A DNA stretch of 31,387 nt, from contig CAMLLU010000064.1 in the NCBI GenBank assembly GCA_946480925.1, forward strand, positions 1-31,387, in the 5' to 3' direction. This document shows positions 9,649 through 17,157 of the stretch, piece after piece. The notes below the pieces were generated by a model, which saw only the letters and a program-made list of their open reading frames with translations, ran no database searches and was not told the origin of the DNA. Origin of the DNA: an uncultured Rivibacter sp. (GTDB taxonomy: Bacteria; Pseudomonadota; Gammaproteobacteria; Burkholderiales; Burkholderiaceae). Position 1 is the first letter of the stretch, and each line of letters opens with the position of its first letter. The translations under genes were made by a program, and so were the position numbers.

Positions 9649-9712
9649 TTCACAGATGAAACACAGCGCGGCCTCCACCAAGGCGCGCTGCCGGGGAGTC
9701 GTTCGTGAAGGC

Positions 9713-9916
9713 TTAAACCACCGGCGGTGCAAGCGGCGCGTTGAGCGCGATGAGCCCTTGTACGGCGTTCACATCGGGCCCGACTTCGGCCACCGCCTTG
9801 CGCAATTCGAGTTCCGAAATGCCCAGCGTGTGGGTCCAGTAGGACACGTCGGACTCGGCGTTGATGTCGATGGACTGGCGCCGCCCCTGGGGCGGCAACT
9901 CATGGCTGGCGATCAT
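9713..9916 (-). CDS. DUF3606 domain protein
   Basis: This is a small cytoplasmic protein of 67 residues and unknown function. The DUF3606 core is recognisable from about residue 15: SIDINAESDVSYWTHTLGIS, then the helix ELRKAVAEVGPDVNAV, in the usual length for the family (55-70). ATG 9916 has an excellent GGAGGT site 6 bases upstream. The open frame extends to 10054, but that portion is not conserved-looking and overlaps the mutarotase 3' end. It lies 67 bases downstream of the mutarotase gene on the same strand and may be co-transcribed with it. Such proteins are common in stress-responsive settings of proteobacteria, but no role is established. Confidence 0.85.
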   Translation of the reverse strand: MIASHELPPQGRRQSIDINAESDVSYWTHTLGISELELRKAVAEVGPDVNAVQGLIALNAPLAPPVV

Positions 9917-9983
9917 GGAACCTCCGGGATGCAACTGCCTGTTGCATGGCAAGCCACATGCCCGCAAGGTGTCGCTCAAGCCA

Positions 9984-10847
9984 TCAGCCCGGCACCCGCA
10001 GGGTCTGCCGCCCCCACCAGGCCTCGCCGGCCGCCAGCTGCACGGGCTCGCCAATGGCGGCAGCCTCCACGCACAGGAAGCGGCGAAAGTCCGCGGGCGC
10101 CAGGTCCGCCAGGGCGGCGGCCTTCTCTGCCCAGGGATTCCATACCACCGTGTCCGGAAAGTTCTGCTGGTCGATCGCCAGCGTGCGGCCGGGCTCGCGC
10201 AGCAGCAGCGTCCGCTCGTGCTCGGGATGCCCCCAATAGATGCGGTCCACTTCGGCGTCCACCGTCACGGCGCCCAGGCCCTGCATGGCCTCCTTGCCGG
10301 TGAGGCTGTCGAGGTAGGTCTGCCCGCGCAGTCCTTCCAGGCTCGCTTCTTCGACCTCCTGCACACGCAGGTAGGTGTGCAGCGCGGCGGTGAATGAAAA
10401 GGCCTCGGTGCCGGTGTTTTCGACTTCGAACTCCACGTCCAGCCGCTCGTCGTTCACGTTCACCGTGAGCTCGGCCGCGAAGGCGTGCGGCCATTGCGCG
10501 AGCGTGTCGGCGCTGGCCTCGAGCCGCAGCACCGCCAGCGCGCCGTCGCGGCTCACGTCGGCGTGCTGCAACGCCCACGGCAGCACGCGGGCAAACCCAT
10601 GGCGCTGCAGCGGCCCGCGCTTTTCGAACTGCGGAAACACCACCGGCACGCCGCCTCGCACGGCCTGCCCATCGGCATACACCGCGCGCTCGGAAAGGTA
10701 GAGCCGCTCGCGGCCGTCACGACCGCGCCAGCTCACCAGCTGGGCACCTTGCAGCAGCAACACGGCCTGCGCGCCGTCGGGCGCCTGCAAGGCCACCGCG
10801 GGGCGGCCGTTGAACTGCGTCAGCATGGAGGAGGAGATGTCTGCCAC
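9984..10847 (-). CDS. D-hexose-6-phosphate mutarotase (YeaD-like aldose epimerase)
   Basis: This is a cytoplasmic enzyme predicted to interconvert alpha and beta anomers of glucose-6-phosphate and related sugars. The galactose-mutarotase-like fold is shown by GGVPVVFPQFEKRG, the His in RHGFAR, the His in ALHTYLRV, WNPWAEKA and the likely catalytic Glu in FLCVEAA. Two starts are possible. GTG 10847 has GAGAGG six bases upstream and begins 10 bases after the previous stop; ATG 10826 is seven codons later with no ribosome site. I prefer GTG, giving 287 residues. The family usually has 270-300. Its gene follows an unrelated exported-protein gene with tight spacing. Confidence 0.9.
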   Translation of the reverse strand: MADISSSMLTQFNGRPAVALQAPDGAQAVLLLQGAQLVSWRGRDGRERLYLSERAVYADGQAVRGGVPVVFPQFEKRGPLQRHGFARVLPWALQHADVSRDGALAVLRLEASADTLAQWPHAFAAELTVNVNDERLDVEFEVENTGTEAFSFTAALHTYLRVQEVEEASLEGLRGQTYLDSLTGKEAMQGLGAVTVDAEVDRIYWGHPEHERTLLLREPGRTLAIDQQNFPDTVVWNPWAEKAAALADLAPADFRRFLCVEAAAIGEPVQLAAGEAWWGRQTLRVPG

Positions 10848-10857
10848 CCGGCGCCTC

Positions 10858-11364
10858 TCACTTGCCGCGCTTGATGGCGAAGTAGTCGCCCTCGTCGTAG
10901 GGACGCTCGGCACAGTTCTTCGCGAAGTTCGCGCGTTCGTCCTGCAGGGCCTGCACCTTGGTGTTGTAGGTGGGCAGCTTGGCGTTGTAGGCATCGACGC
11001 GCTGGTCGTGCTCGGCGCCCCTCGCATTGAAGGCGTCCACCGCTTCCTTGCTGGTGCGGTCGAGCGTTTCGCGCGCCTGCTTGAGTTCTTCGCCGCTCTT
11101 GCCGATCTCGACCTTGTCCTGGTCCAGCGAGCTTTGCAGGGCCACGGCTTCGTCGCCGAGCGTCTTCACGCGCACTTCCTGCGCCAGGCATTCGCGCAGC
11201 TCGTTGCGGGTGAGCAACTTGCCGGTGGGCTTGCCCTGCCCCAGCGACAGCACGTTGCCCTTCTTCGCGGGCTGCGTGGGTTCAGCCGCCGATGCGGCAG
11301 CGGAGAAAACAACAAGCGCGGCGGCTGCCAGCGGCAGCGCCGCGCGTCGAGACAGAACGGACAT
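10858..11364 (-). CDS. Exported coiled-coil protein of unknown function
   Basis: I do not recognise a named family. The 168-residue protein has a signal peptide (SRRAALPLAAAALVVFSAAASAA, cleavage near residue 27). The mature region is charged and predicted helical, with heptad-like spacing from about residue 60 to 150 (SSLDQDKVEIGKSGEELKQA and onward), suggesting a periplasmic coiled coil. Two cysteines, in RECLAQ and KNCAERP, flank the helical part and could bridge its ends. ATG 11364 has a GAGG site about 10 bases upstream. The stop lies 10 bases before the mutarotase GTG, so the two are probably co-transcribed. Confidence 0.8.
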   Translation of the reverse strand: MSVLSRRAALPLAAAALVVFSAAASAAEPTQPAKKGNVLSLGQGKPTGKLLTRNELRECLAQEVRVKTLGDEAVALQSSLDQDKVEIGKSGEELKQARETLDRTSKEAVDAFNARGAEHDQRVDAYNAKLPTYNTKVQALQDERANFAKNCAERPYDEGDYFAIKRGK

Positions 11365-11520
11365 GTCGGACGGACCTCTTCACAGGATGGGTGGGGTCGG
11401 AAGACGGCCGAGTCGCTTCACGCCCCCGAGGGCGCCGATCATGCCACCGAAGAGGCAGTGGGGGCCGCGAGGATCGTGCCCGACTCGACCGCTCCGCCCC
11501 ATTGATCCGCACTACAGCGG

Positions 11521-12069
11521 TTACTGCTTGTGTTCGGCCTTGGCCTGCGCGATGCAGCTGTCCTTCGCCTCGCCCGACAACGCGTCGCAGCGTTCACGCG
11601 CCGCCTTGTAGGCCGCGGCGTGCTTCTCTTCCGAGGCTTCCTTGCCGGCCTTGCTCGTTTCGCGCTGGGCCTTGGCATCGGCCTTCACGCGCTCGTAGGC
11701 GGCCTTGGCGTCCTTCGTGCACACGTCACGGTCGTTGCCGGCCTTGTCTTCGCAACGTTCCTTCGCGAGGTCGTATTCAGCCTGGGCCACTTCCACCGTC
11801 GCGTCCTGGCGTGCCTTGGCCGTGCCCTTGTAGGCGGACTCGGCCTCCTTCTCGGTCTTCACGCGGGCCAGCTTGGCTTCCTTCTCGCACACGTCCTTGG
11901 CATTGCCCGACATGCTGCCGCACTGCTTCTTGGCGGAGTCGTAAGTGGCCTTCGCCGAACTCTTGGCCTGGTCATAGGCCGTCTTGTCGCCCTGCGCATA
12001 GGCGGCGCCCGAGCAGAGCGCCAGCGCGGTACAAGTGGCAACAGCTTGGGCAAGGGTCGATAGCTTCAT
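11521..12069 (-). CDS. Exported Lys/Ala-rich protein with three CX10C repeats
   Basis: No function is known to me; similar proteins are usually labelled hypothetical or loosely TolA-like. It has 182 residues with a signal peptide (MKLSTLAQAVATCTALALCS, cleavage near AYA/QGD). The mature protein is almost entirely helical and rich in Lys, Ala and Glu. Three units share the pattern C-x4-G-x2-(K/R)-D-x-C: CGSMSGNAKDVC, CEDKAGNDRDVC and CDALSGEAKDSC. These suggest disulfide-closed helical hairpins in the periplasm. ATG 12069 has GGAGG spaced 5-6 bases; the open frame to 12150 is an unsupported extension. A relative with one such unit lies at 30639-31142. Confidence 0.85.
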   Translation of the reverse strand: MKLSTLAQAVATCTALALCSGAAYAQGDKTAYDQAKSSAKATYDSAKKQCGSMSGNAKDVCEKEAKLARVKTEKEAESAYKGTAKARQDATVEVAQAEYDLAKERCEDKAGNDRDVCTKDAKAAYERVKADAKAQRETSKAGKEASEEKHAAAYKAARERCDALSGEAKDSCIAQAKAEHKQ

Positions 12070-12434
12070 GGTGCCTCCTTCTGGAGAGTTGAGGAGTCGA
12101 TTCGCCAGCGCCGCGCACCGCACGGCGCATGTTTGGCGTCCAACACCCAAAGCCTAGAAAAACAGGCCGGCCTGTACGACCGGAACAACGGCAACGCAGC
12201 CTTAGGAACCTGCCGATCCCACCGTCGGGGCAGTCCTACAGCCGCAGGGGTCTTCAGCCGCCCGACAAGAAATCGAACGATCGTTCGATAATTCGCCACC
12301 CTCTTCTCCAGCCGAGCACCCATGAGACATCCAGTGTCAAGCTGTACTTCCCAGGCCGCCGCGCCGGGCCGTCCCAAGCAAGGCCCGACCCTCCCGGAGG
12401 GTCGATCGCCGTACTCGGCGAGCGGGGTGTCGTC
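12070..12434. other. Divergent intergenic region between CX10C protein and thioesterase genes
   Basis: This 365-base region has no supported gene. The open frame running into the thioesterase here is low-complexity. It contains the 18-bp palindrome at 12272-12289 in an AT-richer patch. It also has a hairpin at 12386-12404 (CGACCCTC arms) in the presumed thioesterase leader, about 30 bases before its start codon. Confidence 0.5.
12272..12289. promoter_or_regulatory. Perfect 18-bp palindrome, candidate TetR-family operator
   Basis: The sequence ATCGAACGATCGTTCGAT is a complete palindrome. A GAACG/CGTTC core is typical of operators bound by TetR/FadR-like regulators of lipid metabolism. It lies 146 bases upstream of an acyl-CoA thioesterase, which fits such control. 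No TetR gene is in the window; the binding protein is inference. Confidence 0.55.
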
Positions 12435-13235
12435 ATGAGCACGCCCTTGACCACCCTGCTCGACCAGCGGCGCCGAAACGGCGACGTGGTGACCTTTTCC
12501 ATCACCGAGGACTGGCTGCAGGGCCGCACCACCTTCGGCGGCCTGGTGGCCACGCTGGCCGTGCAGGCCATGCACGACGTGGCGGGCCGCGCAGCGCCGC
12601 TGCGTGCATTGCAGACCAACTTCATCGGCCCGGCGGGCGCCGGCGAGGTGCAGGTGGCTGTGAGCACCCTGCGTGCCGGCAAGAACATGCGGCAGGTGCA
12701 GGCCAGCGTGTCGCAAGGCGGTGAGCTGGCGGCCCTGCTGGTGGGCGTGTTCGGCGTGACGCGCGAAACCCTGCTGCCGCTCATGCGCCCGCAACAGCCC
12801 GCAGTGGCGGTGCCGGCCAGCGAGGCGCGGCCACTGCCCTTCATCGCCGGCGTGACGCCCAACTTCACTCAACACCTGCAGATGAGCTGGGCCGAAGGGC
12901 CGATTCCGTTCAGTGGCGGCGCGGGCTGGAACACGCGCATCCACCTGCGGCTCAAGGACGAAGCGCTCGACCCCGAGCTGCAGACGGTGCTGCTGTCGGA
13001 TGCGCCGCCCACCCCGGCACTGGGGCAGTTGAAGGACCGCAAGCCGGCCAGTTCGGTGTCGTGGTCGCTGGAGCTGCGCTCCCCCGCCGACCCCCAGCCT
13101 GCAGACGGCTGGTGGCGCATCGACATGGACACCAAGGCCGCCGGCGAAGGCTACGTGAACCAGGCCGCCACGCTGTGGACGCCCGACGGCCAACTGGCGT
13201 CGCTGGGCTACCAGTTGGTGGCGGTGTATGCCTAG
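12435..13235 (+). CDS. Acyl-CoA thioesterase, TesB-like double hotdog
   Basis: This is a cytoplasmic thioesterase of 266 residues predicted to hydrolyse acyl-CoA thioesters. The N-terminal hotdog shows WLQGRTTFGGLVATLAVQAM (about 29-48) and a following strand LRALQTNFIGPA. The C-terminal hotdog begins near WNTRIHLRLKDEA and ends with ATLWTPDGQLASLGYQL. The length fits the 4HBT_3/TesB-like family (250-290). The start ATG 12435 begins the homologous region; the open frame reaches back to 12129, but that part is intergenic. Only a weak GGGGTG ribosome site is seen. A likely TetR-type operator upstream suggests induction by acyl-CoA or related ligand. Acyl-chain preference is unknown. Confidence 0.88.
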   Translation: MSTPLTTLLDQRRRNGDVVTFSITEDWLQGRTTFGGLVATLAVQAMHDVAGRAAPLRALQTNFIGPAGAGEVQVAVSTLRAGKNMRQVQASVSQGGELAALLVGVFGVTRETLLPLMRPQQPAVAVPASEARPLPFIAGVTPNFTQHLQMSWAEGPIPFSGGAGWNTRIHLRLKDEALDPELQTVLLSDAPPTPALGQLKDRKPASSVSWSLELRSPADPQPADGWWRIDMDTKAAGEGYVNQAATLWTPDGQLASLGYQLVAVYA

Positions 13236-13252
13236 GATGAAACTCCAATTCA

Positions 13253-13343
13253 TTCACCGCGCAGGCGCAGAGGACGCGGAGAACCGCAGAGAAGATCCGT
13301 ATTTCTCCGCGAATCTCCGCGTCCTCTGCGCCTCTGCGGTGAA
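13253..13343. repeat. 91-bp dispersed inverted repeat
   Basis: Terminal arms of 30 bases (13253-13282 and 13314-13343) match at 28 of 30 positions. The arm begins TTCACCGC and contains GGCGCAGAGGACGC. Part of the inner sequence is also self-complementary (CGCAGAGAA against TTCTCCGCG). It lies between the convergent thioesterase and mipA genes and may act as a two-way terminator. The type, built from GCAGAGG-like units, is familiar from intergenic regions of many proteobacteria. Confidence 0.85.
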
Positions 13344-13410
13344 GGCTGTTGAATCCCGTTTCATACGTCGCGGGTGCTGCCACTGCGCCATGGAAAACTG
13401 AAATGACCAG

Positions 13411-14226
13411 TCACCAGTACGCGTAGGTGAGCATCAGGCCTGCGTTGGGGTTCGTGCGGCGGCGCACGATGGGGCTCTCGGCTGCGTCGCCCACCAGGCG
13501 CGTGGCGCCCAGCGTGGCCTGCAGGTCCCAGCGCTGGTCGAGCTGGAACGACCACGACAACCCGGCGCCCACCGCGAAAGGGCCGCGCCTGGGCGTGTAG
13601 ACGCGGTAGCCCGAGCTGGCCGATTGCTGCGGTGTGACGCCAAAGAAGGTCTGCGCATGGCGCCGGTCCGCAAAGCTCACGTCGAGCTCGGCCGATAGAT
13701 CGCCACCGGCCAGCTTGCCCAGCGCGGCGCTGCCGGCCAGCTGGTAGCTCGTGCCGCGTTCGCGATACGACAGCGGCATGGCCGCTGTGAGCGAAAGGCC
13801 CAGGCCTTCGGCGGGCGCCACGCCCGCGCTCAGCAGTGCCAGGGCCGAGCCTTCGATGCGGCCCATGCCGCGCAGCTCTCGGCTGCCCGACGACAGCTTG
13901 CCGTCCTTTTCGTTGCGGCCGCCGTCGTACGACAGTGCCGCGCTCCACTGCAGCGGCCCCATGGCCGCGCCCCAGCCGATGCCGCGCGTGGTGCTCGCGA
14001 AGAAGCCGTTGCCTGCGTCGTAATCGAGCATCAGCGCCGGCTGCAGCTGCTGCTCCTTCGCGCCCAGGTAACGCGGTGCGGCGCCGAAGCCCACGCCCAG
14101 CGTGAGGCGGCTCGCATCGGCATCGGCTGCGACAGCAGGGGTCGCTTCGTCGGCCGGCGCGGCAGCGGCACATTGGCTCAGGGTGATCGAAGCGGCACCG
14201 GCCAGCAGGCAGTTCAGAAGTTTCAT
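13411..14226 (-). CDS. MipA/OmpV family outer-membrane protein
   Basis: This is a predicted outer-membrane beta-barrel of 271 residues. MipA of E. coli is a scaffold for murein enzymes, while OmpV-like members act as porins or antibiotic-linked proteins. The signal peptide is KLLNCLLAGAASITLSQCAAA. The mature protein has the family hallmarks LTLGVGFGAAPRYLGAKE near the N-terminus and alternating aromatic/hydrophobic strands. It ends in LTYAYW, a terminal aromatic residue as needed for Bam-dependent insertion. It is transcribed divergently from a response regulator/kinase pair across 202 bases, a recurrent arrangement in this bacterial group that suggests control by that system. No strong ribosome site precedes ATG 14226. 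Confidence 0.9.
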   Translation of the reverse strand: MKLLNCLLAGAASITLSQCAAAAPADEATPAVAADADASRLTLGVGFGAAPRYLGAKEQQLQPALMLDYDAGNGFFASTTRGIGWGAAMGPLQWSAALSYDGGRNEKDGKLSSGSRELRGMGRIEGSALALLSAGVAPAEGLGLSLTAAMPLSYRERGTSYQLAGSAALGKLAGGDLSAELDVSFADRRHAQTFFGVTPQQSASSGYRVYTPRRGPFAVGAGLSWSFQLDQRWDLQATLGATRLVGDAAESPIVRRRTNPNAGLMLTYAYW

Positions 14227-14428
14227 GCGGTGAGGTGTGCAAGGAGTTCAGGGGTGAGCCAGTCTCGGCAGCACGCCTGAAGGTCTTCTTGGCCTTCGAT
14301 GAAGATTTCCCGAAGGCCGCCGCCGCTTCGGCTCGGTCGCCACCGCCATGCGACCGGCCTTTGCGACCTGCCTTTTCTTCATGCTTCGTTCACCTGCCGG
14401 CCGGCGTTTCGCGCTCCAATGCGCCCCC

Positions 14429-15115
14429 ATGAAGGTTTTGCTGGTCGAAGACGATCTGGACCTGGGCAACGGCATCCGCATCGCGCTGTCCGACGCCGGG
14501 CTCGAGGTGGTGTGGCTGCGCCGGCTCGAAGACGCAGTGCGTGCGCTCGAACAAGAGCAATGCGACCTGGTGCTGCTCGACCTCGGACTGCCCGACGGTG
14601 ACGGCCTGACGCTGCTGCTGCGCCTGCGCCGCGAGCGGCAGACGCTGCCGGTGCTCATCCTCACCGCGCGTGATGCGCTGGAAGACCGCCTGCACGGCCT
14701 GGACAGCGGCGCCGATGACTACATGGTCAAGCCCTTCGCGCTGGCCGAGCTGCTGTCGCGCGTGCGGGCGCTGGCGCGCCGCAGCTACGGCTTCGACGGC
14801 GAGACGCTCGCCGTGCGCGGCCTGTGCCTGCACGAGCCCACCCGCCGCGTGAGCGTCGAAGGCCGGCCGGTGGAGCTGTCGCGCAGCGAATACGCGCTGC
14901 TGGCCGCGCTGCTCAAGCGCACCGGCCGCGTGATCACGCGGCGCGTGCTCGAAGAGCAGGTGCTGCCCGGTAGTGCCGGCGCGGGCAGCAACGTGCTCGA
15001 CGTGCACATCTCCAACCTGCGCCGCAAGGTGGGCGACGGCTACATCCGCACGGTGCGCGGCGTGGGCTACGTGATCGACGCGGACACAGCGGCCAATGCC
15101 GGAGGGCGCCCATGA
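14429..15115 (+). CDS. OmpR/PhoB-family response regulator (QseB/PmrA-like)
   Basis: This is a DNA-binding response regulator of 228 residues. The receiver begins at once with MKVLLVEDDLDLG, with phospho-acceptor D51 in LVLLDLGLPDGDG, LILTARD and the Lys in DDYMVKPFAL. The winged helix (about 128-220) ends with NVLDVHISNLRRKVGD and TVRGVGYVID. I chose ATG 14429 because the receiver fold starts there; the frame is open back to 14348 without family likeness. The ribosome site is poor. Its stop overlaps the kinase start by 4 bases (ATGA), so both are made together. It probably regulates the divergent mipA gene. Confidence 0.94.
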   Translation: MKVLLVEDDLDLGNGIRIALSDAGLEVVWLRRLEDAVRALEQEQCDLVLLDLGLPDGDGLTLLLRLRRERQTLPVLILTARDALEDRLHGLDSGADDYMVKPFALAELLSRVRALARRSYGFDGETLAVRGLCLHEPTRRVSVEGRPVELSRSEYALLAALLKRTGRVITRRVLEEQVLPGSAGAGSNVLDVHISNLRRKVGDGYIRTVRGVGYVIDADTAANAGGRP

Positions 15116-16611
15116 CCGTGCCCGACGCAGTGTTTCCGCTGGCCGCGGCGGCACGCAGCATGCGCTGGCTGGGGCTCGGCCCCCCCGCGCTGGCACGCTG
15201 GGTCTGGCGGCGCCTGTTGCAGCCTTCGCTGGTGCGCCGGCTGGTGCTGGCGCAACTGCTCCTGCTGGTGCTGCTGTGGGCCGGATTCATCGGGCTGCTG
15301 CTGTTCGAAGCGCTGCACGGCGGCTCGGGCCTCGACGACGTGGAGCGCTTCCGCATGGTCCTCACGGTCGCTGAAACGACGGCCGGCGACGCCGAGCGGC
15401 AGCAGCGCAGCCTCGCTGCCATCGACCGCTTCCAGCGTCACGACGAAGGCATGGCCGAAGAGCCTCACCTGCGCATGAGCATGCTGGTGTGGCAGGGCGA
15501 GCGGCTCGTCCATGCATCGCCGGGCTTCACTGCACCGGTGCGCAACCAGCAACCCGGCGTGGTGGAAACGCTCGAAGTGAACGGCCAGCGCTGGCGTGCC
15601 CGCACGGAACGATCGGCACATTCAGACCTGCAGGTCACGCTGGTGACGCCGGGCGACGGCGCGCAGATCCTGCTCACCTTCACGTCGCGCGGCTTCCTGC
15701 TCATGCCGCTGCTCATCAGCCTGCCGTTCCTGGCGCTGCCGGCGTGGTTGTCGGTGCGGCTCGCGCTGCGGCCCTGGCGGCGCGTGAGTGCACAGATCGC
15801 CGCGCGCGGCCCGCACGACCTCACGCCGCTGGCCTTCCGCCCGCGCCACCGCGAACTGCGCCCGCTGGTGAAGAGCGTGAACGCGCTGCTGCGGCGCGTG
15901 CGGCAAAGCGCCGAGCGTGAACGCAGCTTCATCGCCGATGCAGCCCACGAACTGCGCACGCCGCTGGCCGCCATGCGGGTGAACGTGGAGGCACTGCAGG
16001 TGCACGCCGGCAGCCCGCAGCAACGCCAGCTGCTGGCCGGACTGGTGAGCAGCGGTGACCGTGCAGCACGGCTGGCAGGCCAGTTGTTGTCGCTGATGCG
16101 CAGCGACGCCAACGCCATGGCCGCCGACGGCCGGCCGGCAACGCTGGTGCTGGAGCTGAGCGCGCTGGCACAAGACCGCCTGGCTGCGCTGGCGCCGCTG
16201 GCCGCCGCGCAAGGCGTGGAGCTGGAGCTGCAGGCCGACGCGCAGGTGCCGGTGGCGGGCGAACGTGAAGGGCTGGTGTCGATGCTGGACAACCTCATCG
16301 ACAACGCCATCAAGTACAGCCCGCCGGGCGGCACGGTGCGCCTGGCCGTGGAGCGCACGGCCCACCATGCGCGCCTCACCGTGGCCGACCAGGGCCCGGG
16401 CATCGCCGCGCAATGGCAGGCGCGCGTGTTCGACCGCTTCTTCCGCGTGCCCGACCAGGCGGCTTCGGGCAGCGGTCTGGGGCTGGCCATCGTCAGGTCG
16501 GTGGTCGAACGGCACCGCGGCAAGGTCACGTTGGGCACGCCAGCCAACGGCCCCGGCCTGCTGGTAACGGTGACGCTGCCGCTGCACGCTGCGGCGGCCG
16601 TTCAGGGGTAG
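15112..16611 (+). CDS. Sensor histidine kinase (QseC-like)
   Basis: This is an inner-membrane kinase of 499 residues. TM1 (about 44-66, LVLAQLLLLVLLWAGFIGLLL) and TM2 (about 194-216) enclose a periplasmic domain of about 125 residues. A HAMP-like linker follows (LALRPWRRVSAQIAARG). HisKA has H279 in ADAAHELRTPLAAMR. The ATPase has NLIDNAIKYSPPGG, VADQGPGI, FDRFFRV and GSGLGLAIVRSVV. The TM1-periplasm-TM2-HAMP layout with a LxPWRxxSxQ linker fits the QseC/TctE group. It is coupled to the response regulator by a 4-base overlap. Its last 10 bases overlap the convergent thpR gene. The ligand is unknown. Confidence 0.93.
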   Translation: MTVPDAVFPLAAAARSMRWLGLGPPALARWVWRRLLQPSLVRRLVLAQLLLLVLLWAGFIGLLLFEALHGGSGLDDVERFRMVLTVAETTAGDAERQQRSLAAIDRFQRHDEGMAEEPHLRMSMLVWQGERLVHASPGFTAPVRNQQPGVVETLEVNGQRWRARTERSAHSDLQVTLVTPGDGAQILLTFTSRGFLLMPLLISLPFLALPAWLSVRLALRPWRRVSAQIAARGPHDLTPLAFRPRHRELRPLVKSVNALLRRVRQSAERERSFIADAAHELRTPLAAMRVNVEALQVHAGSPQQRQLLAGLVSSGDRAARLAGQLLSLMRSDANAMAADGRPATLVLELSALAQDRLAALAPLAAAQGVELELQADAQVPVAGEREGLVSMLDNLIDNAIKYSPPGGTVRLAVERTAHHARLTVADQGPGIAAQWQARVFDRFFRVPDQAASGSGLGLAIVRSVVERHRGKVTLGTPANGPGLLVTVTLPLHAAAAVQG

Positions 16612-17135
16612 GCCGCGCGGATGCGATAGGCCGCCGGCGGGCGCAGGTCCGACTCCACCAGCACGTAGCCCGTGACCGGCCAGCGGATCGCGGGCGGCCG
16701 GCTGGGCGCCACCGAACGGGCTGCGCCGCGCGCCAGCGTCACGTGGGGTGTGAAGCGGCCGGGCGCCGGCACCACGCCCAGCTGCGCCAGCGCGAGCGAC
16801 AGGCGATGGTGCAGCTGCAGCAGTGCCGCCGGCGGCTCGATGGGGCCGATGCGCGCGATGCCGTTGCGGCTCCACACGCTGGTGTCGTCGAGCAGCAGCG
16901 TGAAGGGCTCGAACGGCACCGCGAGGCCCTGTACCAGCGCGGGCACGAAGTCGCGCGGCCAGTCGCCCAGGAAGTGCAGCGTCATGTGCAGCCGCTCGCG
17001 GCGCGTGGGCACGGCACCGTGGCTCCATTGCCACAGCGCCTGGTGGTCGTGCAGCATCTGGCGCGTCTCGTCGTCGGGCCAAAGGCCCACGAACAGCCGT
17101 GTGGTGGGCGACGGGTTGTCGTCGAAGCGGTTCAT
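16602..17135 (-). CDS. thpR: RNA 2',3'-cyclic phosphodiesterase (2'-5' RNA ligase family)
   Basis: This is a cytoplasmic 2H phosphoesterase of 177 residues that opens 2',3'-cyclic phosphates on RNA and can ligate tRNA halves in vitro. The two catalytic HxTL motifs are H50 in RLHMTLHFLG and H131 in TPHVTLAR, separated by 81 residues as in the family. The N-terminal RLFVGLWPDDE is the usual first strand (FxAlxPpxe). The 3' end overlaps the convergent kinase gene by 10 bases. It follows the tandem-GNAT gene with a 22-base gap and may be co-transcribed with it. Confidence 0.92.
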   Translation of the reverse strand: MNRFDDNPSPTTRLFVGLWPDDETRQMLHDHQALWQWSHGAVPTRRERLHMTLHFLGDWPRDFVPALVQGLAVPFEPFTLLLDDTSVWSRNGIARIGPIEPPAALLQLHHRLSLALAQLGVVPAPGRFTPHVTLARGAARSVAPSRPPAIRWPVTGYVLVESDLRPPAAYRIRAAYP

Positions 17136-17157
17136 GACAGCCGCACCGCCCGTGCGC

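Larger units (their letters stand above)
9364..9712. other. Intergenic region upstream of the response regulator
   Basis: This 349-base region contains no gene that I can support. It holds the repeat copy at 9367-9405, a small CTCCC/GGGGAG hairpin near 9545-9561 and the strong inverted repeat at 9613-9648. The response-regulator promoter should lie here, but I cannot point to convincing hexamers. Confidence 0.5.

Noticed and set aside
14235..14432. Small 65-codon plus-strand frame between mipA and the response regulator
   Set aside because: There is no ribosome site or family likeness, the composition is irregular, and it occupies the divergent promoter region.
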